Positions 16,803 through 26,484 of a stretch of DNA of 27,709 nucleotides are shown here, piece by piece (position 1 is the first letter of the stretch; each line of letters starts with the position of its first letter). A program made the position numbers and the translations under genes. This stretch comes from Pseudomonas sp. (GTDB lineage Bacteria > Pseudomonadota > Gammaproteobacteria > Pseudomonadales > Pseudomonadaceae): NCBI GenBank assembly GCA_029239415.1, contig JAQZAY010000011.1, positions 1 through 27,709 on the forward strand. The letters are read 5' to 3'. The notes beneath the pieces were generated by a model that worked only from the letters and a program-made list of their open reading frames with translations, searched no databases and was not told the origin of the DNA.

Positions 16803-17587
16803 GGTTTTCCCAGGGCCGCCTGCCGCTGCTGGTCAGCATCCCCCATGCCGGCCTGCGGCTGACCCCGACGGTTGCGCGCGGGCTGGTGGCGGCCGCACGC
16901 AGCCTGCCGGACACCGACTGGCATATCCCTCGGCTGTACGACTTCGCCCATGGGCTCGGTGCCAGCGTGATCGCAGGAGAGTATTCGCGTTTCGTCATCG
17001 ACCTGAACCGCCCGGAGGATGACCAGCCGTTGTATGCCGGCGCCACTACCGGCCTCTACCCGGCGACGCTGTTCGATGGGCAGCCGCTGTTCGAGGACGG
17101 GCTGGCGCCTGGCGCCGTGGTGCGGGCCGCGTACCTGGAGCAGGTCTGGAGGCCTTACCACGACGCCCTTCACCGCGAGCTGGTGCGCCTGCGCCAGGTT
17201 TTCGGCTACGCGCTGCTCTGGGATGCCCATTCGATTCGCTCACACGTTCCCCGCCTGTTCGACGGCACACTGCCGGACTTCAACCTCGGCACGTTCAACG
17301 GGACCAGCTGCGATCACGTCCTGGCCGAATGTCTCCAAGGCGTCTGCGCCCAGGCCAGCGGCTACCGCCACGTGCTCAACGGCCGCTTCAAGGGTGGGCA
17401 CATCACCCGGCGCTACGGCGATCCGCTGCAGCATGTGCATGCAGTGCAGCTGGAACTGGCGCAGAGGACCTACATGGACGAATCGGAGCCGTTTGCCTAC
17501 CGGGAGGATCTGGCGCAAGGCACGCAGGTGATCCTGCGGCAGCTGCTGACCACCATGCTGGAATGGGGCAGGATGCGGTACGCATGA
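16787..17587 (+). CDS. hutG: N-formylglutamate deformylase HutG
   Basis: Hydrolyses N-formyl-L-glutamate to L-glutamate and formate, the last step of the five-step pathway. The 266-residue protein belongs to the N-formylglutamate amidohydrolase (FGase) family, not to the arginase-like formiminoglutamase that carries the same gene name in enteric bacteria; this agrees with the presence of HutF. Visible marks are [12 protein letters not shown] (20s), [11 protein letters not shown] (about 70-78), [10 protein letters not shown] (about 143-152) and [12 protein letters not shown] (about 198-209), which carry the likely metal ligands. The ATG overlaps hutI by 16 bases, with GCGAGG four bases upstream. 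It ends the hutUHIG unit; the 120-base gap to pip shows no clear terminator. Confidence 0.95.
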   Translation: MDRAVRFSQGRLPLLVSIPHAGLRLTPTVARGLVAAARSLPDTDWHIPRLYDFAHGLGASVIAGEYSRFVIDLNRPEDDQPLYAGATTGLYPATLFDGQPLFEDGLAPGAVVRAAYLEQVWRPYHDALHRELVRLRQVFGYALLWDAHSIRSHVPRLFDGTLPDFNLGTFNGTSCDHVLAECLQGVCAQASGYRHVLNGRFKGGHITRRYGDPLQHVHAVQLELAQRTYMDESEPFAYREDLAQGTQVILRQLLTTMLEWGRMRYA

Positions 17588-17707
17588 ATGCGCCTGCTGC
17601 CGGTAAGAGCTGCGCGCTGATATCTGGCCACACACAGGTACATGCTCTGAGCGCAATTCAGGTTTATGATGCCGGACGGCAGAATAAATCCCCACACGGA
17701 GTGCGCA

Positions 17708-18679
17708 ATGCAGACCTTGTACCCACAGATCAAACCCTACGCCCGGCACGATCTGGCCGTGGAAGCGCCGCATGTGTTGTATGTCGTCGAGAGCGGCTCG
17801 CCCGAGGGTCTGCCGGTGGTGTTCATCCACGGTGGTCCGGGTGCCGGTTGCGATGCCCAGAGCCGCTGCTATTTCGATCCCAACATCTATCGCATCATCA
17901 CCTTCGACCAACGTGGCTGCGGTCGCTCGACGCCACACGCCAGCCTCGAGAACAACACGACCTGGCACCTGGTCGAAGATCTCGAGCGCATTCGCAAGCA
18001 CCTGGGCATAGACAAGTGGCTGCTGTTTGGCGGCTCCTGGGGCTCCACCCTGTCACTGGCGTACGCCCAGGCCCATCCCGACCGGGTCCACGGCCTGATC
18101 CTGCGCGGGATCTTCCTGTGCCGTCCGCAGGAAATCGAATGGTTCTACCAGTCCGGCGCGAGCCGCCTGTTCCCTGACTACTGGCAGGACTACATCGCAC
18201 CCATCCCGCCAGAAGAACGCGGCGACATGCTCAAGGCCTTCCACAAGCGCCTGACCGGCAACGACCAGATCGCCCAGATGCACGCCGCCAAGGCCTGGTC
18301 GACCTGGGAAGGCCGCACCGCCACCCTGCGCCCCAACCCGCTGGTGGTCGACCGCTTCTCGGAGCCGCAACGGGCGCTGTCGATCGCGCGCATCGAAAGC
18401 CACTACTTCGTCAACAATGCCTTCCTGCAGCCCGATCAGCTGATCCGCGACATGCCAAGGATCGCCCACCTGCCGGCAGTCATCGTGCACGGTCGCTATG
18501 ACGTGATCTGCCCGCTCGATAACGCCTGGGAACTGCACCAGGCCTGGCCGAACAGTGAGCTGAAAGTGATTCGTGACGCTGGCCACGCGGCCTCGGAGCC
18601 GGGCATCACCGATGCATTGGTACGCGCTGCCGACCAGATGGCGCGACGCCTGCTCGACCTGCCCCTGGAAGAAGCATGA
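17708..18679 (+). CDS. pip: Proline iminopeptidase (alpha/beta hydrolase, S33)
   Basis: Cytoplasmic aminopeptidase that releases N-terminal proline from peptides. The 323-residue protein has the oxyanion motif HGGPGAG (41-47), the DQRGCGRS strand-turn, the nucleophile elbow GGSWGST with S110, and the acid and base of the triad at D265 (HGRYDVICP) and H293 (DAGHAASEP). The ATG at 17708 is chosen over an in-frame ATG at 17666 because GGAG lies at 17698-17701 and [11 protein letters not shown] is the family start. A TATGAT at 17665-17670 could be a -10, but the matching -35 is poor. Its stop overlaps the start of dtd by four bases. Confidence 0.96.
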   Translation: MQTLYPQIKPYARHDLAVEAPHVLYVVESGSPEGLPVVFIHGGPGAGCDAQSRCYFDPNIYRIITFDQRGCGRSTPHASLENNTTWHLVEDLERIRKHLGIDKWLLFGGSWGSTLSLAYAQAHPDRVHGLILRGIFLCRPQEIEWFYQSGASRLFPDYWQDYIAPIPPEERGDMLKAFHKRLTGNDQIAQMHAAKAWSTWEGRTATLRPNPLVVDRFSEPQRALSIARIESHYFVNNAFLQPDQLIRDMPRIAHLPAVIVHGRYDVICPLDNAWELHQAWPNSELKVIRDAGHAASEPGITDALVRAADQMARRLLDLPLEEA

Positions 18680-19113
18680 AGGGGCTGCTGCAGCGCGTGC
18701 GCGGTGCACGCGTGGAAGTGGCCGGCGAGACTGTCGGCGCGATCGACCAGGGCTTGCTGGTACTGGTTGCGGTAGAGCCCGGCGACACCCGCGAGCACGC
18801 CGACAGGTTGCTCCACAAGCTGCTCAACTACCGGGTCTTCAGCGATGCCGAAGGCAAGATGAACCTCTCGCTCAAGGATATGGGCGGTGGTCTGCTGCTG
18901 GTGTCCCAGTTCACCCTGGCGGCCGATACTCGCAGCGGCATGCGGCCGGGATTCTCCACGGCAGCGCCGCCAGCGCTCGGGGCCGAACTGTTCGACTATC
19001 TGCTAGGCCGTGCCATGGGCCAGCACACCCCGGTGGCCAGTGGCAGGTTCGGGGCCGACATGCAGGTGCACCTGGTCAATGATGGCCCCGTAACATTTAT
19101 GTTACAAATCTGA
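18676..19113 (+). CDS. dtd: D-aminoacyl-tRNA deacylase (also acts on Gly-tRNA(Ala))
   Basis: Dtd hydrolyses D-aminoacyl-tRNAs, such as D-Tyr-tRNA, and mischarged Gly-tRNA(Ala), keeping D-amino acids and errors out of translation. The 145-residue protein shows both family motifs: [17 protein letters not shown] (SQxT at 77-80) and the C-terminal NDGPVT (135-140), whose Gly-cisPro enforces chirality. It starts with ATGA overlapping pip; pairing of pip with dtd is common in pseudomonads. The last codons contain a perfect 7-bp inverted repeat, noted separately. Confidence 0.96.
   Translation: MKGLLQRVRGARVEVAGETVGAIDQGLLVLVAVEPGDTREHADRLLHKLLNYRVFSDAEGKMNLSLKDMGGGLLLVSQFTLAADTRSGMRPGFSTAAPPALGAELFDYLLGRAMGQHTPVASGRFGADMQVHLVNDGPVTFMLQI
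19090..19105. repeat. Inverted repeat at the end of dtd
   Basis: GTAACAT and ATGTTAC form a perfect dyad around TT, inside the last codons of dtd (VTFML). It is unusually AT-rich for this region. It might be an operator for the downstream opgG promoter, or simply coding sequence. Confidence 0.35.
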
Positions 19114-19376
19114 ACAGAAAATCCCCGCTCCAAGCATGAAAAGCCTGGTTTTCTTCGATAAATAGTTGTGCCTGCCTGATGCGTTGTCATGCAGCCTGCT
19201 GGATAATCCCGCGCTGCATGAACCGGCGTCCGCAGGTTCGTTTCACCCTGACTTGAAGTACCGTCCGGAACCCCTTGGGGAATCATTGCTCCCAAATGGG
19301 GTCCGAACTGTGCTCGCCAACCCGGCATCTGTCGCTGGCCGTTGGTTCTATGATCTGTTTTCGGCGAGGGTTGCTC
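19114..19376 (+). other. Leader/promoter region of opgGH
   Basis: A 263-base stretch without a supported gene. It holds a GATAAT -10-like box at 19202-19207 without a well-spaced -35, a long imperfect hairpin at 19266-19305, and the GAGGG ribosome site of opgG at 19366-19370. A 76-codon frame at 19166-19396 has no ribosome site and is not believed. Confidence 0.5.
19266..19305 (+). other. Imperfect 13-bp hairpin in the opgG leader
   Basis: CGGA-a-CCCC-TTGGG pairs with CCCAA-at-GGGG-TCCG around an 11-base loop, with one bulged A on one side and an AT bulge on the other. No T-run follows, so it is not a classical terminator. It lies about 70 bases before the opgG start and would be in the mRNA if transcription starts near 19215. 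Confidence 0.5.
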
Positions 19377-21098
19377 GTGATTGTAAGTCCCCATAACGCA
19401 CCAAGAATCCCCGGCAAACGGCTGCGCAAGGCCTTGTTGGCAAGCGCAACACTGGTCGGCCTGTTGAGCGCGGGCCAGCTGTGGGCATTCAATCTTGATG
19501 ATGTTGCAGCCAAGGCGAAGGATCTGGCCGGCCAGAAGTTCGAAGCGCCCAAGAGCAATCTTCCCGCCGTCTTCCGCGACATGAAGTATGCCGATTATCA
19601 GAAAATCCGTTTCCTTCAGGAAAAGGCCGAATGGGCTGGCGAGAAGACCCCATTCAAGCTGTCCTTCTATCACCAGGGCATGCATTTCGACACGCCGGTG
19701 AAAATCAACGAAGTCACCGCGACTACGGTCGAAGAGATCAAGTACGACCCGAGCCGTTTCGACTTCGGCGACGTGCCTCACGACGCCAAGACCACCGAAA
19801 ACCTCGGCTATGCCGGTTTCCGCGTGCTCTACCCGATCAACAAGGCCGACAAGCAGGACGAGATCATGACCCTGCTGGGTGCCAGCTATTTCCGCGTGGT
19901 CGGCAAGGGCCATGTCTATGGCCTGTCGGCCCGTGGCCTGGCCATCGATACCGCGTTGCCGTCCGGTGAGGAGTTCCCACGGTTCACCGAGTTCTGGGTA
20001 GAGCGCCCGAAAGCTGCCGACAAGCACCTGGTGATCTACGCCTTGCTCGACTCGCCGCGCTCGACCGGTGCCTACAAGCTGACCCTGCGCCCTGGCAGCG
20101 ACACCATCGTCGACGTGAAGTCGCGGGTGTACCTGCGTGACCACGTCAGCCGCCTGGGCATCGCGCCGTTGACCAGCATGTTCCTGTTCGGCAGCAACCA
20201 GCCGTCCAAGGTGCTCAACTACCGTCCGGCCCTGCATGACTCCGAAGGCCTGTCGATCCATGCGGCCAACGGCGAATGGCTGTGGCGTCCGCTGAACAAT
20301 CCCAAGCACCTGGCAGTGAGCAATTTCAGCGTCGAGAACCCGCGTGGTTTCGGCCTGCTCCAGCGCCAGCGCGACTTCAGCCATTACGAAGACCTGGATG
20401 ACAACTACCAGAAGCGTCCAAGCGCCTGGATCGAGCCACGTGGCGACTGGGGCAAAGGCACCGTCGACCTGGTCGAGATCCCGACCGCCGACGAGACCAA
20501 CGACAACATCGTGGCCTTCTGGAGCCCGGAGAAACTGCCAGAGCCTGGCCAGCCGGTCGACTTCGACTATCGCCTGCACTGGACCATCGACGAATCCCAG
20601 TTCCATTCCCCTGACCTGGGCTGGGTCAAGCGCACCATGCGTTCCACCGGCGACGTCAAGCAATCCAACCTGATCCGCCAGCCTGACGGCAGTGTGGCCT
20701 TCCTGGTCGACTTCGAAGGCCCGGTACTGGCCAAGCTGCCGGAAGACACCGCCGTGCGCAGCCAGGTCAGCCTGGACGACAACGCCGAGCTGGTCGAGAA
20801 CAACCTGCGCTACAACCCCGAGACCAAGGGCTGGCGCCTGACCCTGCGAATGAAGCTCAAGGACCCGGCCAAGTCGGTACAGATGCGCGCCGCGCTGGTA
20901 CGTGACGTACCGGTCGAGCCGGCCACGCCCGCTGTTCAGGAAAAGCCTGCGGCCAAGCACGTCAAGGCCGAGACCGCCAAGGCGCAGAAAGCAGCCGAGC
21001 AACCTGCCGCCGATGCGGCTTCCACCACCGAGGCCCCGGCCACCACCGAACAGGTGCTGACCGAGACCTGGAGCTACCAGTTGCCTGCCGATGAGTAA
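19377..21098 (+). CDS. opgG: Periplasmic glucan biosynthesis protein OpgG (MdoG)
   Basis: OpgG acts in the periplasm on nascent beta-1,2-glucan chains made by OpgH to give osmoregulated periplasmic glucans. From the GTG at 19377, with GAGGG at 19366-19370, the product has 573 residues: a Sec signal peptide with a basic n-region (RIPGKRLRK), hydrophobic core and cleavage after GQLWA, then the MdoG beta-sandwich ([18 protein letters not shown] onward; [49 protein letters not shown]) and the C-terminal Ig-like domain ending [11 protein letters not shown]. Between MRAALVRD (503-510) and this last strand is a 49-residue Ala/Pro/Lys/Thr-rich insert absent from E. coli OpgG. An upstream ATG at 19350 lacks a ribosome site. 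It overlaps opgH by eight bases. Confidence 0.95.
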   Translation: MIVSPHNAPRIPGKRLRKALLASATLVGLLSAGQLWAFNLDDVAAKAKDLAGQKFEAPKSNLPAVFRDMKYADYQKIRFLQEKAEWAGEKTPFKLSFYHQGMHFDTPVKINEVTATTVEEIKYDPSRFDFGDVPHDAKTTENLGYAGFRVLYPINKADKQDEIMTLLGASYFRVVGKGHVYGLSARGLAIDTALPSGEEFPRFTEFWVERPKAADKHLVIYALLDSPRSTGAYKLTLRPGSDTIVDVKSRVYLRDHVSRLGIAPLTSMFLFGSNQPSKVLNYRPALHDSEGLSIHAANGEWLWRPLNNPKHLAVSNFSVENPRGFGLLQRQRDFSHYEDLDDNYQKRPSAWIEPRGDWGKGTVDLVEIPTADETNDNIVAFWSPEKLPEPGQPVDFDYRLHWTIDESQFHSPDLGWVKRTMRSTGDVKQSNLIRQPDGSVAFLVDFEGPVLAKLPEDTAVRSQVSLDDNAELVENNLRYNPETKGWRLTLRMKLKDPAKSVQMRAALVRDVPVEPATPAVQEKPAAKHVKAETAKAQKAAEQPAADAASTTEAPATTEQVLTETWSYQLPADE

Positions 21099-23664
21099 TT
21101 CAAGTCCACGGCCAGAATCGCTCGTCGAGTACCTGGCCCACCTTCCCCTGAGCGACGAGCAGCGGGCCGAACTCGCCAGCTGCACTTCGTTCAGCGAGCT
21201 GCATCAACGCCTCTCGGCCCAGGACGCGAGCAGCCCTGCCGACGCCGTCCAGGGATCGGTGGGCAGTCGCCTGACCCTGGGCAGCGCCGGTGAACTCGAG
21301 GACGCCGAAATGCTCGGCGTCGATGCGCGTGGGCGCCTGTGCCTGAAGATCGCGCCGCCGATCCAGCGCACGCGAGTGATTCCCGAGCCGTGGCGCACCA
21401 ATATCCTGGTCCGCGCCTGGCGCCGCATGACCGGGCGCACCAACCCCGCCCAGCCGCCCAAGCGCGAGCTGCCTTCGGCGCGCTGGCGCTGGGTCGGTTC
21501 GATGCGTCGCTATATCCTGCTGGCCCTGATGCTGGGGCAGACGCTGGTGGCCGGCTGGTACATGAAGGGCATCCTTCCCTACCAGGGCTGGTCCTTTGTC
21601 GATCTCGACGAGATCACCCGCCAGCCGGTGCTGGACACCATCATCCAGGTCTGGCCGTACGCCTTGCAGACCAGCATCCTGATCCTGTTCGGCATCCTGT
21701 TCTGCTGGGTGTCGGCGGGCTTCTGGACCGCCTTGATGGGTTTTCTCGAATTGCTCACCGGGCGCGACAAGTACCGTATCTCGGGCAGTAGCGCAGGCAA
21801 CGAGCCAATCGAGGCGGGTGCCCGCACGGCCATCGTCATGCCGATCTGCAACGAGGACGTGCCACGGGTCTTTGCCGGCCTGCGCGCGACGTTCGAATCG
21901 GTAGCCGCCACGGGCGACCTCGACCGCTTCGACTTCTTCGTGCTCAGCGATACCAACGACACCGACATCGCCGTGGCCGAGCAGCAGGCATGGCTTGAAG
22001 TCTGCCGCGAGGCCAAGGGCTTCGGACGTATCTTCTATCGGCGCCGGCGTCGCCGGGTCAAGCGCAAGAGCGGCAACCTCGACGACTTCTGCCGCCGCTG
22101 GGGCGGCGAGTACCGCTACATGGTGGTACTCGATGCCGACAGCGTGATGAGCGGTGAATGCCTGACCAGCCTGGTGCGCCTGATGGAGGCCAACCCGGAT
22201 GCCGGTATCGTGCAGACCGCGCCCAGAGCATCGGGCATGGATACCCTGTATGCGCGCATGCAGCAGTTCGCCACCCGCGTGTACGGCCCGCTGTTCACCG
22301 CCGGCCTGCACTTCTGGCAGCTGGGCGAATCGCACTACTGGGGCCACAACGCGATCATCCGCATGAAACCCTTCATCGAGCACTGCGCCCTGGCGCCGCT
22401 GCCAGGCAAGGGCGCCTTCGCCGGGGCGATCCTCTCCCACGATTTCGTCGAGGCCGCGCTGATGCGCCGTGCCGGCTGGGGCGTGTGGATCGCCTACGAC
22501 CTGCCGGGCAGCTACGAGGAACTGCCGCCCAACCTGCTCGACGAGCTCAAGCGCGACCGGCGCTGGTGCCATGGCAACCTGATGAACTTCCGCCTGTTCC
22601 TGGTCAAGGGCATGCACCCGGTGCACCGCGCGGTATTCCTGACCGGGGTGATGTCGTACCTGTCTGCGCCGCTGTGGTTCTTCTTCCTGGTGCTGTCGAC
22701 CGCGTTGCTGGCGACCAACACGCTGATGGAGCCGCAGTATTTCCTGGAGCCGTTTCAGCTCTACCCGCTGTGGCCACAGTGGCACCCGGAAAAAGCCATT
22801 GCACTGTTCTCCACCACCATCGTGCTGCTGTTCCTGCCCAAGCTGTTGAGCATCATCCTGATCTGGGCCAAGGGTTCCAAGGAGTTCGGCGGACGAATCA
22901 AGGTCACCCTGTCGATGCTGCTGGAGATGCTGTTCTCCATGCTGCTGGCGCCGGTGCGGATGATCTTCCACACCCGCTTCGTGCTGGCCGCCTTCCTCGG
23001 CTGGGCCGCGACCTGGAACTCCCCCCAGCGTGACGATGATTCCACCCCTTGGGGCGAAGCGATACGCCGCCATGGCCCGCAGACCCTGCTGGGTGCTGCC
23101 TGGGCGCTGCTGGTCGCATGGCTGAACCCTAGCTTCCTGTGGTGGCTGGTGCCGATCGTGGGTTCGTTGATGCTGTCGATCCCGGTGTCGGTGATTTCCA
23201 GCCGGACCAAGCTGGGGCTGCGCGCCAAGGACGAGAAGCTGTTCCTGATTCCCGAGGAGTACGCGACGCCGCACGAGCTGCTGGCCACCGACCAGTACAC
23301 CCATGAAAACCGCTGGCATGCGCTCAAGGATGGCTTTGTCCGTTCGGTGGTCGATCCTCGCCAGAACGCCCTGGCCTGCGCCATGGCCACTGCTCGTCAC
23401 GGGCTGGCCGAGCCGATCGAGAAGATGCGCGCCGAGCACATCGCCAAGGCGCTGGAAGTGGGACCGCATGGCCTGAACCTGGCAACCCGGCTGGCCCTGC
23501 TGAGCGACCCGGTCGCTCTGGCGCGCCTGCACGAGCGAGTCTGGGCCGAGCAGAAAGCCGAGTGGCTTGACGTCTGGCGCAGCTCGATCGGCAACGACCC
23601 GCATTCGCCCTTGTTGCCGTTGCACCCGGAGGGTCAGGCGCAACCATCGCTGGTAGGTGCCTGA
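21091..23664 (+). CDS. opgH: Glucan glucosyltransferase OpgH (MdoH)
   Basis: Inner-membrane GT2 glucosyltransferase that polymerises UDP-glucose into the beta-1,2 backbone of osmoregulated periplasmic glucans. The 857 residues comprise a long cytoplasmic N-terminus (1-140), transmembrane helices at about 141-158 and 190-215, a large cytoplasmic GT2 domain (about 245-500) with PICNED (251-256), the DAD motif (348-350), SHDFVE (449-454) and RDRRW (488-492, the Q/RxxRW motif), then several C-terminal membrane helices and a cytoplasmic tail. The ATG overlaps the opgG stop by eight bases, so the pair is coupled. In E. coli OpgH also inhibits FtsZ when UDP-glucose is high; whether this holds here is unknown. 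Confidence 0.96.
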   Translation: MSNSSPRPESLVEYLAHLPLSDEQRAELASCTSFSELHQRLSAQDASSPADAVQGSVGSRLTLGSAGELEDAEMLGVDARGRLCLKIAPPIQRTRVIPEPWRTNILVRAWRRMTGRTNPAQPPKRELPSARWRWVGSMRRYILLALMLGQTLVAGWYMKGILPYQGWSFVDLDEITRQPVLDTIIQVWPYALQTSILILFGILFCWVSAGFWTALMGFLELLTGRDKYRISGSSAGNEPIEAGARTAIVMPICNEDVPRVFAGLRATFESVAATGDLDRFDFFVLSDTNDTDIAVAEQQAWLEVCREAKGFGRIFYRRRRRRVKRKSGNLDDFCRRWGGEYRYMVVLDADSVMSGECLTSLVRLMEANPDAGIVQTAPRASGMDTLYARMQQFATRVYGPLFTAGLHFWQLGESHYWGHNAIIRMKPFIEHCALAPLPGKGAFAGAILSHDFVEAALMRRAGWGVWIAYDLPGSYEELPPNLLDELKRDRRWCHGNLMNFRLFLVKGMHPVHRAVFLTGVMSYLSAPLWFFFLVLSTALLATNTLMEPQYFLEPFQLYPLWPQWHPEKAIALFSTTIVLLFLPKLLSIILIWAKGSKEFGGRIKVTLSMLLEMLFSMLLAPVRMIFHTRFVLAAFLGWAATWNSPQRDDDSTPWGEAIRRHGPQTLLGAAWALLVAWLNPSFLWWLVPIVGSLMLSIPVSVISSRTKLGLRAKDEKLFLIPEEYATPHELLATDQYTHENRWHALKDGFVRSVVDPRQNALACAMATARHGLAEPIEKMRAEHIAKALEVGPHGLNLATRLALLSDPVALARLHERVWAEQKAEWLDVWRSSIGNDPHSPLLPLHPEGQAQPSLVGA

Positions 23665-23674
23665 TCTGAATCTT

Positions 23675-23709
23675 CAAGGCCGCTCCGCATCACGATGGGA
23701 GCGGCCTTG
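23675..23709 (+). terminator. Hairpin terminator after opgH
   Basis: CAAGGCCGCTCC pairs perfectly with GGAGCGGCCTTG (12 bp) around an 11-base loop, starting 10 bases after the opgH stop. The tail TGCTGCAAG has few T, so termination may be partial. No gene lies between it and the binding-protein gene at 23878. Confidence 0.65.
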
Positions 23710-23877
23710 TGCTGCAAGCCCTGGAGGTTGCACTGCACCAGGGCAACAATCTCCCCGCCGCCTCTAGGTCCCAACCCCCCGCATGCGTTAGCATCCCCTG
23801 CGATCTTTCGCGGCGGCCCGCCGGCCGTTCGCTGCCAACAATAAAATGCGTGCTCTTTCTTGTTAGGGGACTTGGTG

Positions 23878-24678
23878 ATGATGAAGAAATACCTCTCGCG
23901 GCTGCTGGTCGCCGCCACCGCGCTGCTCGCGGTCAGTGCCGCCCAGGCGGGCGCCATCGATGACGCGGTCAAGCGCGGCACCCTGCGGGTGGGCATGGAC
24001 CCGACCTACATGCCGTTCGAGATGACCAACAAGCGTGGCGAGATCATTGGCTTCGAGGTGGATATCCTCAAGGCCATGGCCAAGTCGATGGGCGTCAAGC
24101 TCGAAACCGTCTCCACCGCCTACGACGGCATCATCCCGGCCCTGCTGACCGACAAGTTCGACTTCATCGGCAGCGGCATGACCCTGACCCAGGAACGCAA
24201 CCTGCGACTGAACTTCAGCGAACCCTTCATCGTGGTCGGCCAGACCCTGCTGATCCGCAAGGAACTGGCAGGCGAGATCAAGTCGTACAAGGACCTCAAC
24301 AGCGACAAGTACAGCATCACCTCCAAACTGGGGACCACCGGCGAGATGGTCGCCAAGAAACTGATCAGCAAGGCCAAGTACCATGGCTATGACAACGAGC
24401 AGGAAGCGGTCATGGACGTGGTCAACGGCAAGGCCGACGCCTTCGTCTACGACGCCCCGTACAACGTGGTGGCGGTGAACAAGGCCGGTGCTGGCAAGCT
24501 GCTGTTCCTCGACGAGCCGTTCACCTACGAGCCGCTGGCCTTCGGCTTGAAGAAGGGCGACTACGACAGCGTCAACTTCATCAACAACTTCCTGCACCAG
24601 ATCAAGCACGACGGTACCTACGATCGAATCCACGACAAGTGGTTCAAGAACACCGACTGGCTCAAGGAAATGGAATAA
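23878..24678 (+). CDS. Polar amino-acid ABC transporter, periplasmic binding protein
   Basis: Captures an amino acid in the periplasm and delivers it to the permease encoded downstream. The 266-residue product has a signal peptide (MMKKYLSRLLVAATALLAVS, cleavage after AAQA at 24) and a complete SBP_bac_3 fold: RVGMDPTYMPFEMTNKRGEIIGFEVD, the LTQERNLRLNFSEPFIV segment whose Arg usually binds the ligand alpha-carboxylate, a Gly-Thr-Thr (LGTTGEMV) phosphate-like turn, and VYDAPYN, whose Asp usually binds the alpha-amino group. AGGGGA at 23865-23870 fits the ATG at 23878. The neighbouring position beside opgH matches the P. aeruginosa PA5076-PA5074 transporter. The side-chain specificity cannot be read from sequence. 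A TAAAAT box at 23842 may be the -10. Confidence 0.93.
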   Translation: MMKKYLSRLLVAATALLAVSAAQAGAIDDAVKRGTLRVGMDPTYMPFEMTNKRGEIIGFEVDILKAMAKSMGVKLETVSTAYDGIIPALLTDKFDFIGSGMTLTQERNLRLNFSEPFIVVGQTLLIRKELAGEIKSYKDLNSDKYSITSKLGTTGEMVAKKLISKAKYHGYDNEQEAVMDVVNGKADAFVYDAPYNVVAVNKAGAGKLLFLDEPFTYEPLAFGLKKGDYDSVNFINNFLHQIKHDGTYDRIHDKWFKNTDWLKEME

Positions 24679-24712
24679 AGTCTTCGAGCCACCCGCTCAG
24701 GCTTTGACCTCG

Positions 24713-24735
24713 ACGCGCAGGCCAACCCTGCGCGT
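24713..24735 (+). other. Hairpin between binding-protein and permease genes
   Basis: ACGCGCAGG and CCTGCGCGT form a perfect 9-bp stem with a 5-base loop in the 80-base intercistronic gap. It has no strong T-run. Such hairpins often stop 3' decay or cause partial termination, so that the binding protein is made in excess over the permease. Confidence 0.6.
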
Positions 24736-24758
24736 TCGCATTTACGGAACGACCCGAC

Positions 24759-25721
24759 GTGATCAAACACAAGAAAGCCCAGTGGCCCTGGCACGGGCTG
24801 ACCGCCCTGGTCCTGGTGGGCCTGGCGCTGAGCCTGTACTTCGCTACCTCGATGATCTCCTACGAGTGGCGCTGGAGCCGAGTGCCACAGTATTTCGCCT
24901 ACCAGGCCGAGGACGCCCAGCGCGCCGCCAGTTATGGGACGGTGCAGGACATCGTCAGCCAGGGCGACACGGCCCGCGTCACCCTGCGTGACGAGGACGG
25001 TGGCGAACAGGCGCTCGACGTGGCGCAAGACAGCCTGCAGGTGAGCAGGGGCGACGATGTCGCCGAAGGCGATGTGATAGGCGTCACCCGCCACTGGTCC
25101 GCGGGGCCGCTGGCCTGGGGACTGTGGACCACCTTGTGGCTGTCGGTGGTGTCGGGTGCCTTCGGCCTGGTGATCGGGCTGTGTGCCGGGCTGTGCCGGC
25201 TGTCGAACAACCCGACGGTGCGCGACCTTTCGACAGTCTATGTCGAGCTGGTGCGCGGCACCCCTTTGCTGGTGCAGATCTTCATCTTCTACTTCTTCAT
25301 CGGCACCGTGCTCAACCTGTCCCGCGAGTTCGCCGGGGTGGCGGCGCTGGCGCTGTTCACCGGCGCCTATGTCGCCGAGATCGTGCGCGCGGGCGTGCAG
25401 TCGATCGCCAAGGGGCAGGGCGAGGCAGCCCGTTCGCTGGGCCTCAATACCAGCCAGTCGATGCGCCACGTGATCCTGCCGCAGGCGTTCAAGCGTGTGC
25501 TGCCGCCGCTGGCCGGCCAGTTCATCAGCCTGGTCAAGGACACCTCGCTGGTGTCGGTGATTGCCATCACCGAGCTGACCAAGAGCGGCCGCGAGGCCAT
25601 CACCACCTCGTTCTCGACCTTCGAGATCTGGTTCTGTGTGGCAGGCCTGTACCTGCTGATCAACCTGCCGCTGTCGCACATCGCCAGCCGGCTCGAGCGG
25701 AGGCTTGCGCAAAGTGATTGA
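24759..25721 (+). CDS. Polar amino-acid ABC transporter permease with extra N-terminal domain
   Basis: Inner-membrane channel subunit. The C-terminal 200 residues are a normal HisM/GlnP-type permease: [40 protein letters not shown], the EAA loop [28 protein letters not shown] that docks to the ATPase, and [17 protein letters not shown]. At 320 residues it is about 90 longer than usual. After the first membrane helix (about 12-33) and the amphipathic [12 protein letters not shown] comes an insert of about 68 residues (48-115), rich in short strands and ending in a [11 protein letters not shown] turn, predicted to be periplasmic. The start is a GTG with a weak GGAA 9 bases upstream. Only one permease gene is present, so a homodimer is expected. 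Its stop overlaps the ATPase start by eight bases. Confidence 0.92.
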   Translation: MIKHKKAQWPWHGLTALVLVGLALSLYFATSMISYEWRWSRVPQYFAYQAEDAQRAASYGTVQDIVSQGDTARVTLRDEDGGEQALDVAQDSLQVSRGDDVAEGDVIGVTRHWSAGPLAWGLWTTLWLSVVSGAFGLVIGLCAGLCRLSNNPTVRDLSTVYVELVRGTPLLVQIFIFYFFIGTVLNLSREFAGVAALALFTGAYVAEIVRAGVQSIAKGQGEAARSLGLNTSQSMRHVILPQAFKRVLPPLAGQFISLVKDTSLVSVIAITELTKSGREAITTSFSTFEIWFCVAGLYLLINLPLSHIASRLERRLAQSD

Positions 25722-26448
25722 AGTCCGTGACCTGCTGAAAGTGTTCGATACCCGCGGCCAGGTAGTGCGCGCAGTCGACAACGTCACCACGCGCGTGGCC
25801 AAGGCCGAGGTGGTGGTGGTGCTGGGCCCGTCGGGCTCGGGCAAGTCGACCTTCCTGCGCTGCCTCAACGGCCTGGAGGATTTCGACGAGGGCCACGTGG
25901 CCATCGACGGCCTGCAGCTCGATGACCCCAGGACCGACATCAACGCCTATCGCCGCGAAGTCGGCATGGTGTTCCAGCACTTCAACCTGTTCCCGCACAT
26001 GACCGTGCTGGAGAACCTGTGCCTGGCGCAGAAGGTGGTGCGCAAGCGCGGCAAGGCCGAGCGCGAGGCCAAGGCCCGGGCCCTGCTGGAGAAGGTCGGC
26101 ATCAGCCAGAAGGCCAACGAGTATCCTTCGCGCCTGTCGGGGGGGCAGCAACAGCGCGTGGCCATTGCCCGGGCGCTGGCGATGGACCCCAAGGTCATGT
26201 TGTTCGACGAGCCGACCTCGGCGCTCGACCCGGAAATGGTCGGTGAAGTGCTGGACGTCATGAAGACATTGGCCCAGGAAGGCATGACCATGGTCTGCGT
26301 GACCCATGAGATGGGCTTTGCCCGCGAAGTGGCTGACCGGGTGCTGTTCTTCGACCATGGCAAGCTGCTGGAAGACGCGCCGCCCAAGGCGTTCTTCAGC
26401 GCTCCGAAAGACCCCCGCGCCCAGGCATTCCTGCGCCAGGTGCTCTGA
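25714..26448 (+). CDS. Polar amino-acid ABC transporter ATP-binding protein
   Basis: Cytoplasmic ATPase that powers the transporter. The 244-residue subunit has Walker [11 protein letters not shown]-loop [17 protein letters not shown], signature LSGGQQQR, Walker [13 protein letters not shown] and the H-loop VTHEM, and is of the GlnQ/HisP class. GTG at 25714 is preferred as start: GGAGG at 25699-25703 is 10 bases upstream, whereas an in-frame TTG at 25705 is only one base from it. [16 protein letters not shown] is the usual N-terminus. It overlaps the permease gene by eight bases and closes the operon. Confidence 0.95.
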   Translation: MIEVRDLLKVFDTRGQVVRAVDNVTTRVAKAEVVVVLGPSGSGKSTFLRCLNGLEDFDEGHVAIDGLQLDDPRTDINAYRREVGMVFQHFNLFPHMTVLENLCLAQKVVRKRGKAEREAKARALLEKVGISQKANEYPSRLSGGQQQRVAIARALAMDPKVMLFDEPTSALDPEMVGEVLDVMKTLAQEGMTMVCVTHEMGFAREVADRVLFFDHGKLLEDAPPKAFFSAPKDPRAQAFLRQVL

Positions 26449-26450
26449 TC

Positions 26451-26476
26451 CCACAGGTACTGCAGCGTGGCTGTGG
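26451..26476. terminator. Weak hairpin between convergent ATPase and chemoreceptor genes
   Basis: CCACAG and CTGTGG form a 6-bp stem with a 14-base loop in the 36-base gap between the two convergent stops. No T-run is present. This is only a weak terminator candidate. Confidence 0.25.
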
Positions 26477-26484
26477 ACGGCGGG

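Noticed and set aside
19166..19396. 76-codon frame in the opgG leader
   Set aside because: TTG start, no ribosome site, no similarity that I recognise, and it overlaps the opgG start.
18996..23643. Long antisense frames (729 and 847 codons) opposite opgG and opgH
   Set aside because: Composition is that of shadow frames, without family motifs; the sense genes are certain.
23837..23844. AACAATAA as a Crc/Hfq motif before the binding-protein gene
   Set aside because: It overlaps the likely -10 box TAAAAT, so it would not be in the mRNA, and it lies 34 bases from the start codon.
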